A stretch of DNA of 12,346 nt from Bacteroidia bacterium (GCA_016650355.1 JAENVX010000104.1:1-12346); one strand, 5' to 3'; shown: positions 1-6,861, counted from the first letter of the stretch. A program made the numbers and translations. Notes: generated from the sequence alone by a model not told the origin.

Positions 1-1
1 A

Positions 2-208
2 TTGAATATTTTTAATGCTCAATATAAAGACATGCCATTCCACCCTCACCTGACGCTTGCTTTTCGTGATTTGAAAAAACCCATGTTTGAAAAGGCATGG
101 GAGGAATTTAAAAGCAAAGAGTATTCTGAATCTTTCGCTGCTAAGCACTTCACACTTTTGAAGCACAATGGCAAGGTTTGGGAATCACTAAAGGATTTTG
201 AGTTTTAA
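2..208 (+). CDS. 2'-5' RNA ligase / 2H phosphoesterase family protein, C-terminal part (5' end outside window)
   Basis: This is the last ~68 codons of a gene that begins left of the window; the apparent TTG at base 2 is only the first in-frame codon and probably not the start. The piece carries an HxT motif inside FHPHLTLAF (His16, Thr18 of the visible part), the second of the two HxT signatures of the 2H phosphoesterase superfamily. It then has a helical stretch and a terminal strand (FTLLKHNGKVWE) typical of this fold's C-terminus. Members act on cyclic phosphates or 2'-5' linkages in RNA or nucleotides, and many bacterial ones have no proven substrate. The first HxT motif would lie upstream and cannot be checked. 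The family call is moderately sure; the substrate is unknown. It ends in TAA, and 81 bases separate it from the next gene on the same strand. Confidence 0.7.
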   Translation: MNIFNAQYKDMPFHPHLTLAFRDLKKPMFEKAWEEFKSKEYSESFAAKHFTLLKHNGKVWESLKDFEF

Positions 209-264
209 AAAGTGTCAGATTCACAGAAGGGAAGCATTTATCATCGAATCTCCTGCACGTGATG

Positions 265-272
265 TATATTTA
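265..272 (+). promoter_or_regulatory. Candidate -7 promoter element (TATATTTA) of the beta-propeller gene
   Basis: The octamer TATATTTA lies 17 bases before the ATG at 290 and matches the Bacteroidota -7 consensus TAnnTTTG in all but the last base. The same octamer occurs upstream of two other plus-strand genes here (6967 and 11506). I see no convincing TTG -33 box at the usual ~19-base spacing, so this is a pattern-based guess. Confidence 0.4.
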
Positions 273-289
273 TCATTCAAATTAAAATC

Positions 290-1156
290 ATGAAAACAAT
301 CATTCTGGGGTTTCTATTTCTAACTTCTATTAGCACGCTGGCTCAGACAGGATCTGAAATTTATCTTTTCGATCTGAAAAGTAAGAAGGGCGCAGTCACG
401 ATCACCAAGCCCGTAAACATAACCAAGCATAAAGGTTATGATAACCAGCCCTCATTTGATTCAGAAAACTCCTTGATTTATTATTCCTCTTTTAACGAAG
501 ATGGCAGGTCGGATATTAAGACCTTCAATTACAAAAAGAACGAAACAAAATCCTTCACAGCTACTCCGGAGCGTGAGTACTCACCAGCACTCACTCCAGG
601 GAAATTTTATATTTCTTGCATTATTCAACGAGATAATAACGCGCAAGATTTGGGGAAGTACCCGGTGGGAGGAGGAACACCCGAAGTGATCATTGATAGC
701 CTCATGATAGGCTATCACGCCTGGATCGACAATAGCAATTTGGCATTATTTGTCTTGGGCGAACCAAACACCTTGCATCTTTATAGGCTGCCAACACGAG
801 AAGACAATATAGTAGCAACTAATATCGGTAGGTCGTTGCATAAGATTCCAGGTGAACATGCGCTTAGTTTTGTTCAAAAAACTTCTGAGAAAGATTGGTT
901 GATTAAGAAAGTGGACTTAACTACAAAGAAGATATCCACCATTACAAAAACTATTCCTGGCCAGGAGGACATTGCCTGGACTAGTGATGGATTAATAATA
1001 ACCAGCGATGGCGAGAAGGTTTTTGTTTTTAATCCGGGTAAGGATGTAGCCTGGCGTGAGGTTGAGGTTAAAGATGGAAAGGAAGTTTTGAAAGGTGTAA
1101 CAAGACTGGCTGTAAGCCAGAAAGGAGATAAACTGGCAGTGGTGGTTGCTGAGTAA
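290..1156 (+). CDS. Exported TolB/PD40-like beta-propeller protein
   Basis: A 288-residue protein with a clear signal peptide (MKT, then a hydrophobic stretch to ~17, and cleavage likely after LAQ, residues 17-19), so it is probably periplasmic or surface-exposed. The mature part has repeated WD40/PD40-type strands. The best one lies around residues 45-83, where YDNQPSFD followed by LIYYSS resembles the TolB-type 'xxPxWSPDGxxIxFxS' repeat. Later strands (PALTPGKFYIS, IAWTSDGLIITSDG, LAVSQKGDKLAVV) continue the pattern. No catalytic motif is visible, and no peptidase domain follows as in prolyl oligopeptidases. The length suits a single five- to seven-bladed propeller. Such proteins usually bind partners or ligands; none can be named. 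The ATG is the only start that keeps the signal peptide. It stands alone, convergent with the YCII gene. Confidence 0.75.
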   Translation: MKTIILGFLFLTSISTLAQTGSEIYLFDLKSKKGAVTITKPVNITKHKGYDNQPSFDSENSLIYYSSFNEDGRSDIKTFNYKKNETKSFTATPEREYSPALTPGKFYISCIIQRDNNAQDLGKYPVGGGTPEVIIDSLMIGYHAWIDNSNLALFVLGEPNTLHLYRLPTREDNIVATNIGRSLHKIPGEHALSFVQKTSEKDWLIKKVDLTTKKISTITKTIPGQEDIAWTSDGLIITSDGEKVFVFNPGKDVAWREVEVKDGKEVLKGVTRLAVSQKGDKLAVVVAE

Positions 1157-1180
1157 GGTCAAGGTTTAAAGTCCGCTAGT

Positions 1181-1222
1181 GTTGGATTTAAAAGTACGGC
1201 CAACTCGATACTTATTTTTTTT
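1181..1222 (+). terminator. Weak candidate terminator after the beta-propeller gene
   Basis: A short inverted repeat, GTTGG (1181-1185) and CCAAC (1200-1204), is followed by a T-rich run at 1211-1222 and lies between two convergent genes. The stem is only 5 bp with a 14-base loop, so position and T-run count for more than stability. Confidence 0.35.
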
Positions 1223-1223
1223 A

Positions 1224-1877
1224 TTACTGCTCGCAAAACGATCCTTTCGCCACCCACAATTTTTTGAAGTCCAGCTCCAATAAACCTTCTTGCACAGCAG
1301 GGTCAAACTCAATCACTTCTGTTTCAAGGTCTCCTTTCAATATCAGAATGCCACCTTCGCGATCACCAAAATTTCCCTCTGCAATTACATTACCTGTCAC
1401 TTCAATTTTCTTTAGATAGTCATCGTGCCTTTTAAAGGTAAGGGGTGCATCACCAATGGTAAACTTGGTGAGGTTGGGGTTGTAGCGAATGAAATGATAC
1501 ATTGTCATTTCATAGGTTTCTCCTACCGCGCAGGCTCCGCCTGCGCGAATTGTAAAAGGCAATATTTCAACGTCCCAGCGGTTTGCTTTAATCCCTGGAT
1601 CTTCGCTAATCCATTCATTCACTTCTTCTACTGAGGTAGACTTGAAGATAAATATGCCACCACCCCCTTCAAATGGCCCCGCCACAAGTAGCTTCCCCTC
1701 TTTAGCCATTTTGTTGATGTTTGCCAAGTGACCTTTCATGATCTTATCTACTTCTTCCTTTGGCAGTTCTACCTTGTCGACTTTTGTATTAAGAAAAGTG
1801 AAAATGAATTTGTTGGATTGTGCGAAGGAGAGAGTGTGGATGATAAAGATTGGAAAGAAGATGAGAAGTTTTTTCAT
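1224..1877 (-). CDS. Exported protein with two tandem YCII-type domains
   Basis: A 217-residue protein with a signal peptide (MKKLLIFF..., cleavage probably after SFAQ near residue 20). Domain 1 (about 23-108) reads like YCII: a His (50), 'GKLLVAGPF' (61-69), a glycine-rich strand and an Asp-Pro (93-94). Domain 2 (about 122-214) repeats the scheme: His151, 'TGNVIAEGNF', 'GGILIL' and Asp192-Pro193. Both family-hallmark His and Asp residues are therefore kept in each half, which suggests an internal duplication. YCII domains adopt a ferredoxin-like fold and are suspected enzymes or binders; most members are cytoplasmic and single-domain, so secretion and tandem arrangement are less usual. The linker (residues 111-117) is encoded exactly by a GC-rich perfect hairpin. 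No partner gene is evident; the downstream neighbour converges on it. Confidence 0.75.
   Translation of the reverse strand: MKKLLIFFPIFIIHTLSFAQSNKFIFTFLNTKVDKVELPKEEVDKIMKGHLANINKMAKEGKLLVAGPFEGGGGIFIFKSTSVEEVNEWISEDPGIKANRWDVEILPFTIRAGGACAVGETYEMTMYHFIRYNPNLTKFTIGDAPLTFKRHDDYLKKIEVTGNVIAEGNFGDREGGILILKGDLETEVIEFDPAVQEGLLELDFKKLWVAKGSFCEQ
1527..1547. repeat. Perfect GC-rich hairpin inside the YCII gene (9-bp arms, 3-base loop)
   Basis: Arms CGCGCAGGC (1527-1535) and GCCTGCGCG (1539-1547) are exact reverse complements around the loop TCC. Eighteen of 21 bases are G or C, in an otherwise AT-rich gene. On the coding strand it spans exactly codons 111-117 (Arg-Ala-Gly-Gly-Ala-Cys-Ala), the linker between the two YCII domains. 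It may be a small dispersed palindromic element tolerated in frame; only one copy lies in this window. Confidence 0.6.
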
Positions 1878-1979
1878 TGAAACGAATTTACAATTTTTCT
1901 GATTTGGCTTTACGGTATGTCATTAGCGAGGCCCAAAGAAAGTGTTTTATCAACCTCCTTCTGTTGGAGTAAAATTAGT

Positions 1980-2900
1980 TTAAACAACCTCCTTTCCCCG
2001 ACTAATCAACAATACCCCAAACAGAATCATGGCTGTACCAAAAATCTGCAAGGCAAAAATAGATTCGCCCAAAAGAAAGTAGGCTAGCAGAATGGTTGAC
2101 ACCGGACCTACACTACTAACAATCGCTGCGTTATCAGCCCCAATGCGTTTGATACCCAAAACCACTAAATAGGAAGGAATAACTGTAGATAGTATGGCCA
2201 TGAGAAAACTGTAAATGTAAACCAGTGCCGGAAAGTCTGAAAGCGATTGCTCACTGGTGATAAAGAAATGCAGGAACACGCCAACGCAGGCAAAACTCAT
2301 GGCGTAACTATTAAATTTAACAGCACCAACTAGAGGAATCATTTTGCCACTGCCCACAATGTAGGCGGCAAACGTAAAGGCACAAACGAAAATAAGAAAT
2401 GACCCCCAGACAAAATTTTCATTTAGCGAGGAGCTAAAATCGGCCTCACCGAAAAAAGCCAGCAACAATCCGACATAGGTTATAATAACTGCCAACCATT
2501 GGATAGGTTTAATCTTATGTTTAAAAATCAGTGAGTTCATCAACAGAACAAGAGTGGGATAGATGAATAGAATTAATCGCTCCATGCCTGCTGTTACGAA
2601 TTGTAATCCCAAGAAATCTAATAAGCTACTGATGTAGTAACCCAAACACCCAATGAAGGCCACATACATCCATTGCTTCGGAGTAAACTTTACGTTTGAC
2701 TCTTTAGAAGAATAGAACCAGGCCGAGACAAGAAAGAATGGAAGTGAGAAAATCATGCGAAGGGTAAGAAGCGAAACAGCTTCAACTTGTGTATCGCGAT
2801 AAGCGAGCTTAACGAAAATAGCTTTTGTAGAAAAGCAGACAGCCCCCATCAAACAAATAATAATACCCCAGAAGAAAGGTGTAGGATTTTGTTTTGGCAT
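1980..2900 (-). CDS. EamA/DMT-family transporter (RhaT/YdcZ-like drug/metabolite permease)
   Basis: A 306-residue, very hydrophobic protein with about ten predicted membrane helices, the usual size and topology for the drug/metabolite transporter superfamily. Two EamA repeats are visible: residues ~10-150, beginning 'FFWGIIICLMGAVCFSTKAIFVKLAY', broken here only by description, and ~165-300, ending with 'ILLAYFLLGESIFALQIFGT', a characteristic EamA segment in which a conserved Glu precedes the last helices. Family members export amino acids, metabolites or nucleotide sugars across the inner membrane; the substrate cannot be read from sequence. Its ATG lies 3 bases after the stop of the aminotransferase gene, so the two are almost certainly cotranscribed and perhaps translationally coupled. 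It is the last gene of the unit. Confidence 0.85.
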   Translation of the reverse strand: MPKQNPTPFFWGIIICLMGAVCFSTKAIFVKLAYRDTQVEAVSLLTLRMIFSLPFFLVSAWFYSSKESNVKFTPKQWMYVAFIGCLGYYISSLLDFLGLQFVTAGMERLILFIYPTLVLLMNSLIFKHKIKPIQWLAVIITYVGLLLAFFGEADFSSSLNENFVWGSFLIFVCAFTFAAYIVGSGKMIPLVGAVKFNSYAMSFACVGVFLHFFITSEQSLSDFPALVYIYSFLMAILSTVIPSYLVVLGIKRIGADNAAIVSSVGPVSTILLAYFLLGESIFALQIFGTAMILFGVLLISRGKEVV

Positions 2901-2903
2901 TGG

Positions 2904-4052
2904 TTAGGAAATCAAAACCTTCACCAATTTCATCATTTCCTTTTCATCGTTGTAAACGTTCGGGGCTACACGGATAGCATCTCCGCGGAAGGAAACAGAG
3001 ATTTTATTTACCTGTATTTTTTCCTTTACTATTTTTGTTTTCAGAAGCTGAGGCAACCGAATTCCAAACAAATGCTGACCCCGATATTCATCATCTTCTA
3101 CCCAGAAGCCCGATTCTTTTAAAAGGTGCAATGGCCTGCTCGTGATCTTCGCACAATAGGCTTGTATATTTTCTGGTTTCCACTGATTGATTTGCTTTAA
3201 TGCGGCCAGCATCATCGGCACCAAAATAAAATTGCTGTGTTCACCTACTTCGTACCTAAGGGCGCCCGCCTGATAATCAGTTTGATAATTTACAAGCTCC
3301 GCAAAATTCTCACTGTGCAACCGGTTAATCCAGTTTTCCTCAATAGGCGTTCCTCCGTCAAAATATTCACCGTAATAGGCAAGGCCGATAGAGTACGGTC
3401 CCATTAACCATTTGTAGCCCCCACAAATTAGTGCGTCAGGTTTTATTTTCTGAATGTCAAACGGTAGTGCGCCTACGGATTGCGTTCCATCAATCACCAA
3501 CAAGGCCCCTACCGCCTTGGTACGCTTTCTGATTTCAACCAGATTGAACAACGTACCATCCGCCCAGTGCACGTTGCCCAGTGCTACCAGTTTTGTGTTT
3601 TTATCAATAGCCTCCAGTAAAAGTTCATTCCACCGTTTGCCTCTTCCTTCCCTGATTAGTGGAGGATTTATGATTTTTATTTTGGCACCAGTTTGCATGC
3701 TTAATCGTTGCCATGGGTAGTAATTGCTCGGAAATTGTTCAGCTGCCACGATTATCGAATCAGTCGAAGTAAGCCTGAGGTTGTTGACCACATTAGCTAG
3801 CCCGTATGACACTGAAGGAATGATCACTATTCGATTGGATTCTTTTGTGTTAATCAATTCTGCAAATGCTATTCTTAGCGATTCACTTTCTGAAAAGAAA
3901 TCATCAGTGGAAATTTTGAATGGGTTCCGCTTGGCTTTTACTCCGTCAATACCTGCTTTCTCTACGCTTTTTAATCCGGGCGACATATAAGCACAGTTGA
4001 GATAAGTCGTGCCGGTTTGCAGTGAAAATTTTGCTCGCTGGTTCTTTAGCAT
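2904..4052 (-). CDS. Class V aminotransferase (PLP-dependent, SufS/isopenicillin-N-epimerase-like)
   Basis: A 382-residue fold-type I PLP enzyme of normal family length. Visible landmarks are the cofactor-phosphate region 'PSVSYG' (79-84), His162 in 'NVHWADG', the pyridine-N Asp188 with Gln191 in 'VIDGTQSVGALPFD', and Lys214 in 'GGYKWLMGPYSIG', the expected Schiff-base lysine. The C-terminal small domain ends with 'SVSFRGDAIRVAPNVYN', the Arg-containing carboxylate-binding segment. The overall pattern is nearer to the isopenicillin-N epimerase/kynureninase-like branch than to true cysteine desulfurases; I see no loop with the catalytic Cys of SufS. The reaction is probably an amino-acid transamination, epimerisation or lyase step, substrate unknown. 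The ATG sits 1 base after the TAA of the upstream lipoprotein gene, and the stop lies 3 bases before the transporter ATG. Confidence 0.85.
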   Translation of the reverse strand: MLKNQRAKFSLQTGTTYLNCAYMSPGLKSVEKAGIDGVKAKRNPFKISTDDFFSESESLRIAFAELINTKESNRIVIIPSVSYGLANVVNNLRLTSTDSIIVAAEQFPSNYYPWQRLSMQTGAKIKIINPPLIREGRGKRWNELLLEAIDKNTKLVALGNVHWADGTLFNLVEIRKRTKAVGALLVIDGTQSVGALPFDIQKIKPDALICGGYKWLMGPYSIGLAYYGEYFDGGTPIEENWINRLHSENFAELVNYQTDYQAGALRYEVGEHSNFILVPMMLAALKQINQWKPENIQAYCAKITSRPLHLLKESGFWVEDDEYRGQHLFGIRLPQLLKTKIVKEKIQVNKISVSFRGDAIRVAPNVYNDEKEMMKLVKVLIS

Positions 4053-4053
4053 C

Positions 4054-4977
4054 TTAGTAGTTTTTACGTGAGAGATTTAATGAGTCGCGCAAGTAACTGA
4101 ATTCATTTTTATTTTTTGTCCAATAATCAGTAATGAGCGTTTTATCCAAAACTGCTTTCGTGCGTGTGGCTTTGCTTCGTTCCGTGAATGATTCTTCCCA
4201 GCCTAATATTTTATGTGGAAAAGATTTCTCAAATCGAATGGCTAAGATCCTCTCATGATCTTCGATGGAGACGGTGTACAACAAATCACTTATGTTTTCG
4301 GAAATGGCACCATTGGCAACCATAACCTTTAAGTCGGTGTGGTTTAAGCGCGTGAAAAAAAGTCCAGGGATCATCTTAAATTCTCCAATTGGAAGATTTT
4401 CGGGTTCGAGCCTGATTAAATTCCAGAGTTCATCTTCCAGAATTGCATTCTCAAGTGTCAAGTTTTCATCCCCCTCATTTTCGAAGTAAGAGAAGGCAGA
4501 GACATTATATTTATTACCTTTTAGTGTTAGTTGATTAAATACCTGGCCACACCATTCTTGCGATGACATAGTGCCTTTAAGGGAATTGGGAAATTGGCTC
4601 CTCAATACAGGGGTAAAAACCGATAGCATCATTGAATAAGGATAAATTCCAGTGACGAAGTTTTTTGTAAAATTCATCTTTAATACACTAACCTTATCTT
4701 TTCCTGCGTTGTCAGGCTGGTCTAGTTTCACTAGTTTTTTTTGAGAAAAATCTTCCGTGACAAAAATCAATACCGCTTTTCCTTCACGTAATTCACCGTA
4801 CCTTGATTGTTCTAGTGAATATGAGCTCAACTCAGCTTTCCCTGCATACCAATAAGTTTTAAAAGTGTCGGTTTCATACGGTTTTATAGAGGTGGATTGC
4901 GAAGAGACTTGTTCTTTACAACCACTTATGGAGATACCAATCAATAAAGCAAACAGGCATTTCTTTACATGTATCAT
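4054..4977 (-). CDS. Conserved Bacteroidota lipoprotein of unknown function
   Basis: A 307-residue protein with a lipoprotein signal: positive start (MIHVKK), a hydrophobic core, and the lipobox ISGC placing the lipidated Cys at residue 20. The mature part starts with a Ser/Thr-rich tether, then a compact domain with recognisable blocks such as 'YWYAGKAEL', 'YGELREGKAVLIFVTEDF', 'TGIYPYSMM', 'QEWCGQVFNQL' and 'LPIGEFKMIPGL'. From memory this resembles a widespread Bacteroidota lipoprotein that databases sometimes label 'septum formation inhibitor Maf'. It has no nucleotide-pyrophosphatase features, so I consider that label doubtful. It probably sits in the periplasm or outer membrane. It is the first gene of the unit with the aminotransferase and transporter (1-base junction), but a shared pathway is only inferred. 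Confidence 0.75.
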   Translation of the reverse strand: MIHVKKCLFALLIGISISGCKEQVSSQSTSIKPYETDTFKTYWYAGKAELSSYSLEQSRYGELREGKAVLIFVTEDFSQKKLVKLDQPDNAGKDKVSVLKMNFTKNFVTGIYPYSMMLSVFTPVLRSQFPNSLKGTMSSQEWCGQVFNQLTLKGNKYNVSAFSYFENEGDENLTLENAILEDELWNLIRLEPENLPIGEFKMIPGLFFTRLNHTDLKVMVANGAISENISDLLYTVSIEDHERILAIRFEKSFPHKILGWEESFTERSKATRTKAVLDKTLITDYWTKNKNEFSYLRDSLNLSRKNY

Positions 4978-5140
4978 AATAAATCAGTTAGCTATTCTTG
5001 TGAAAAATACTACTTAATAGGTATTGTCTATGAAATAAAGCGGCCATACATTTAAAACCGTAAAGATTATATCGCTATTGCTTAAACGTTTGGTTACCAT
5101 TCTCTTCTAATAGAAATATACGAGCACAATTTACGAATTC

Positions 5141-5407
5141 ATGAGAGTAGCTGCTGAGAATTATAAGGGGATAGAATTCGTTAGGATTTCAATGCTCCCC
5201 GAAGACCAAAAAAAAATGATCTGGACATCACTAAAACGTGAGAAGATTATTAAAATTTTAAAGCAAGATTGCCTTCTCAATGATTGCATTCAAATGCCAG
5301 ACTATGAAGCGTGGTATACTGAAAATTATAAAGTTGAATCGGTAACTATAGTAGCATCGAATTCGCAGTCGATCCGAAAGCCAGAATATAAATTGGCATT
5401 TAAATAA
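5141..5407 (+). CDS. Small protein of unknown function (88 aa)
   Basis: I do not recognise a named family. The 88 residues are soluble-looking, with no signal peptide or membrane helix. The N-terminal half has an ordered pattern (YKGIEFVRIS, LPEDQKKMIW, KIIKIL) and a short acidic/aromatic block (LLNDCIQMPDYEAWY) before a basic tail. Two Cys (44 and 49) lie five residues apart. Such composition looks like a genuine folded protein rather than a chance ORF, and the frame fills an otherwise empty space between a divergent lipoprotein gene and a convergent VOC gene. The ATG at 5141 has no clear ribosome binding site, common in this phylum. It shares the 163-base upstream spacer (4978-5140) with the lipoprotein unit; I see no reliable promoter or operator there. 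Confidence 0.6.
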   Translation: MRVAAENYKGIEFVRISMLPEDQKKMIWTSLKREKIIKILKQDCLLNDCIQMPDYEAWYTENYKVESVTIVASNSQSIRKPEYKLAFK

Positions 5408-5409
5408 TC

Positions 5410-5429
5410 ACCCAAATCAAGAGTTGGGT
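5410..5429. terminator. Candidate bidirectional terminator hairpin between convergent genes
   Basis: ACCCAA (5410-5415) pairs perfectly with TTGGGT (5424-5429) across an 8-base loop. It sits between the stop of the 88-aa gene and the VOC gene, overlapping the VOC TGA (5417-5419). Flanks are AT-rich on both sides, but no strong T-run follows. Confidence 0.4.
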
Positions 5430-5818
5430 TTATCCCTTATGCCTTCCGGAACAATCTCCAGAACATTGCCCGCTGGGTCTTCAAAATAGAAAGACTCCTG
5501 CCCTGTTTCCCAAATTACTTTATCAATAATTGTAATCCCCTTGTTTTGGATTTCCTGTTTGTGAGTTTCATATTCTTTGGGTGTCACCTCAAGTGCGAAG
5601 TGATACTTTCCCTCCACAGCGTGTGGAGGTGGGCTTTGCTTTTTGCGCGAATCATTTGGATTGAAACAAAGTAGAACCGAACTGCCAGTCCGAAAAAAAA
5701 TGTGTTTGCCCGGTACGTAACTTATAATAGGTAGTTCTAATAAATTATGATAAAAGTCTTTGGCTTTCTTTAAGTCGTGAAAGTAAATACACGTTTCTTT
5801 TATCTGCTGGAATCTCAT
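5417..5818 (-). CDS. VOC superfamily (glyoxalase/bleomycin-resistance/dioxygenase-like) protein
   Basis: A 133-residue protein with one complete set of vicinal-oxygen-chelate motifs in two beta-alpha-beta-beta-beta modules. Module 1 is 'YFHDLKKAKDFYHNLLELPII' in outline (residues ~12-32), and module 2 is 'HFALEV' (73-78), ending in 'FYFEDPAGNVLEIVP' (110-124). His73 and Glu121 are at positions that usually ligate the metal; the first-strand ligand is less clear (Cys10/Tyr12 area), so metal binding is likely but not proven. The family includes glyoxalase I, antibiotic-binding and extradiol dioxygenase proteins; the substrate cannot be assigned. Its ATG overlaps the TGA of gldB (ATGA), which implies cotranscription and coupled translation. 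Codons 64-69 coincide with a perfect 8-bp-arm hairpin. Confidence 0.85.
   Translation of the reverse strand: MRFQQIKETCIYFHDLKKAKDFYHNLLELPIISYVPGKHIFFRTGSSVLLCFNPNDSRKKQSPPPHAVEGKYHFALEVTPKEYETHKQEIQNKGITIIDKVIWETGQESFYFEDPAGNVLEIVPEGIRDKPNS
5611..5629. repeat. Perfect hairpin inside the VOC gene (8-bp arms, 3-base loop)
   Basis: CCTCCACA (5611-5618) and TGTGGAGG (5622-5629) are exact reverse complements around GCG. It encodes part of the Pro-Pro-His-Ala-Val-Glu segment just before the metal-ligand His73. VOC proteins often have a PPH-like loop here, so the codons may be functional and the palindrome partly fortuitous. Confidence 0.5.
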
Positions 5819-6861
5819 GCCCCTGGTTTTAAATCTTTTGTAACATTGCCTTTCGGAAGGTCAGGCTTGTATTTAGAATCCTTAAAAATTTTATCAGCAC
5901 TTTGTATTAGCATCAATTGAGGCAGTGTTGTTTCAGGGTATCGTTTCATATAGGTTTTTACAATCTCCCAGCCTATCCAGGTACCAATTCTGCCCGGACA
6001 TTTCTCACCAACTTCAATTGTTTTGGGGCGTTCATCGATATATTTTTGCTTTACCTGGTGGCCGGTTTCATACAAAACCTGATCCTCAATAAACCGATAC
6101 CAAATTAGGCCTTCATTTTTTCGAGACCCGTTTATTTCTTCCTGCGTGTAGGCAATAAAAATACTATCGGCTGTGCAGGGCATCATGTGCTTGGCAAAGT
6201 AATAAGCCTTGCCAAAAGCAATCATGTCTGCTAACACTGTTTTATCGTCAACATTTGTCTTATTGAAACGATCATCAATTCCATAAAGCAACATCACTGA
6301 GGGGACAATGAAATTTTTCTGATATCGCCTGAGCATGTATTCATACATGTTGGGTTTGTATTTAGCATTTGGGCCAAGGAAATAATCTAATCCGATGATG
6401 ACGAGGGAATCAGAAACATACAGATCGCCCTCAAGTCCGGTGATAACAGTAATTATTTTCGGAGGTGTAAAGTCGGGATAATAATACTTCATGTTTGCAA
6501 ACGCTGTCCTGAATTCTCCTTTTAACTCTGTCAAATCACCAAACACTTTTTTGGTCTCCATCAACAAAGTATCAAGGTGCGGATTTGTAAAACGATGAAA
6601 AAGTTCGTTGATGAAAACCGAATCATCGGGGTAGGCAGGGCGACTGAAAAAATAATCACGTAAGGTTGTGTGTTGCGAGAAAAAACTCACCAATTCTGCT
6701 TTGGTGGTGATAGCCGGCAAGGAATCTTCCAGGGATTCAAACTGAATATTTATATCCGCTTCAGATGTCTTTGGTACAAAGACACAGGTTTCTTCTTTAT
6801 CTTCAGCGCAACCCGTTAACAGACAAGTCGCTGACAGCATTAAAACTACGATTCTATTCAT
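5815..6861 (-). CDS. gldB: Gliding motility lipoprotein GldB
   Basis: A 348-residue lipoprotein: short signal, lipobox LTGC with lipidated Cys18, then a mainly helical periplasmic domain. The diagnostic GldB segments are present: 'DLYVSDSLVIIGLDYFLGP' (146-164), 'RRYQKNFIVPSVM' (178-190) and 'GRIGTWIGWEIVKTYM' (290-305). Length is slightly above the Flavobacterium johnsoniae protein. In flavobacteria GldB is an essential gliding lipoprotein needed for motility and linked to type IX secretion function; its biochemical role is unknown. Homologues occur in Bacteroidota not known to glide, so motility is not proven by this gene alone. The common partner gldC is not next to it; a VOC gene follows with a 4-base overlap. 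It is divergent from the deoxynucleoside kinase across 117 bases. Confidence 0.85.
   Translation of the reverse strand: MNRIVVLMLSATCLLTGCAEDKEETCVFVPKTSEADINIQFESLEDSLPAITTKAELVSFFSQHTTLRDYFFSRPAYPDDSVFINELFHRFTNPHLDTLLMETKKVFGDLTELKGEFRTAFANMKYYYPDFTPPKIITVITGLEGDLYVSDSLVIIGLDYFLGPNAKYKPNMYEYMLRRYQKNFIVPSVMLLYGIDDRFNKTNVDDKTVLADMIAFGKAYYFAKHMMPCTADSIFIAYTQEEINGSRKNEGLIWYRFIEDQVLYETGHQVKQKYIDERPKTIEVGEKCPGRIGTWIGWEIVKTYMKRYPETTLPQLMLIQSADKIFKDSKYKPDLPKGNVTKDLKPGA

Noticed and set aside
1925..1975. Possible terminator after the EamA gene (CTCC/GGAG and CAAC/GTTG pairs)
   Set aside because: Stems are only 4 bp, mutually exclusive and not followed by a convincing T-run on the minus strand.
3630..3675. 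Aminotransferase segment INPPLIREGRGKRW looked like an inserted palindromic repeat peptide
   Set aside because: Only CCTC/GAGG-type short complementarity is present, and the loop length fits related class V enzymes as I recall them, so no insertion is needed.
3454..3990. Two 88-codon plus-strand frames opposite the aminotransferase
   Set aside because: Both are inside a strongly supported minus-strand PLP enzyme gene and show low-complexity Ser/Leu composition typical of antisense frames.
4054..4977. Annotation as septum inhibitor Maf
   Set aside because: The protein is a lipidated envelope protein without the nucleotide pyrophosphatase motifs of Maf; the label appears to be a propagated misannotation.
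4978..5140. Divergent spacer searched for operators, riboswitch or small RNA
   Set aside because: It is AT-rich with no strong inverted repeat or good TAnnTTTG match that I can defend.
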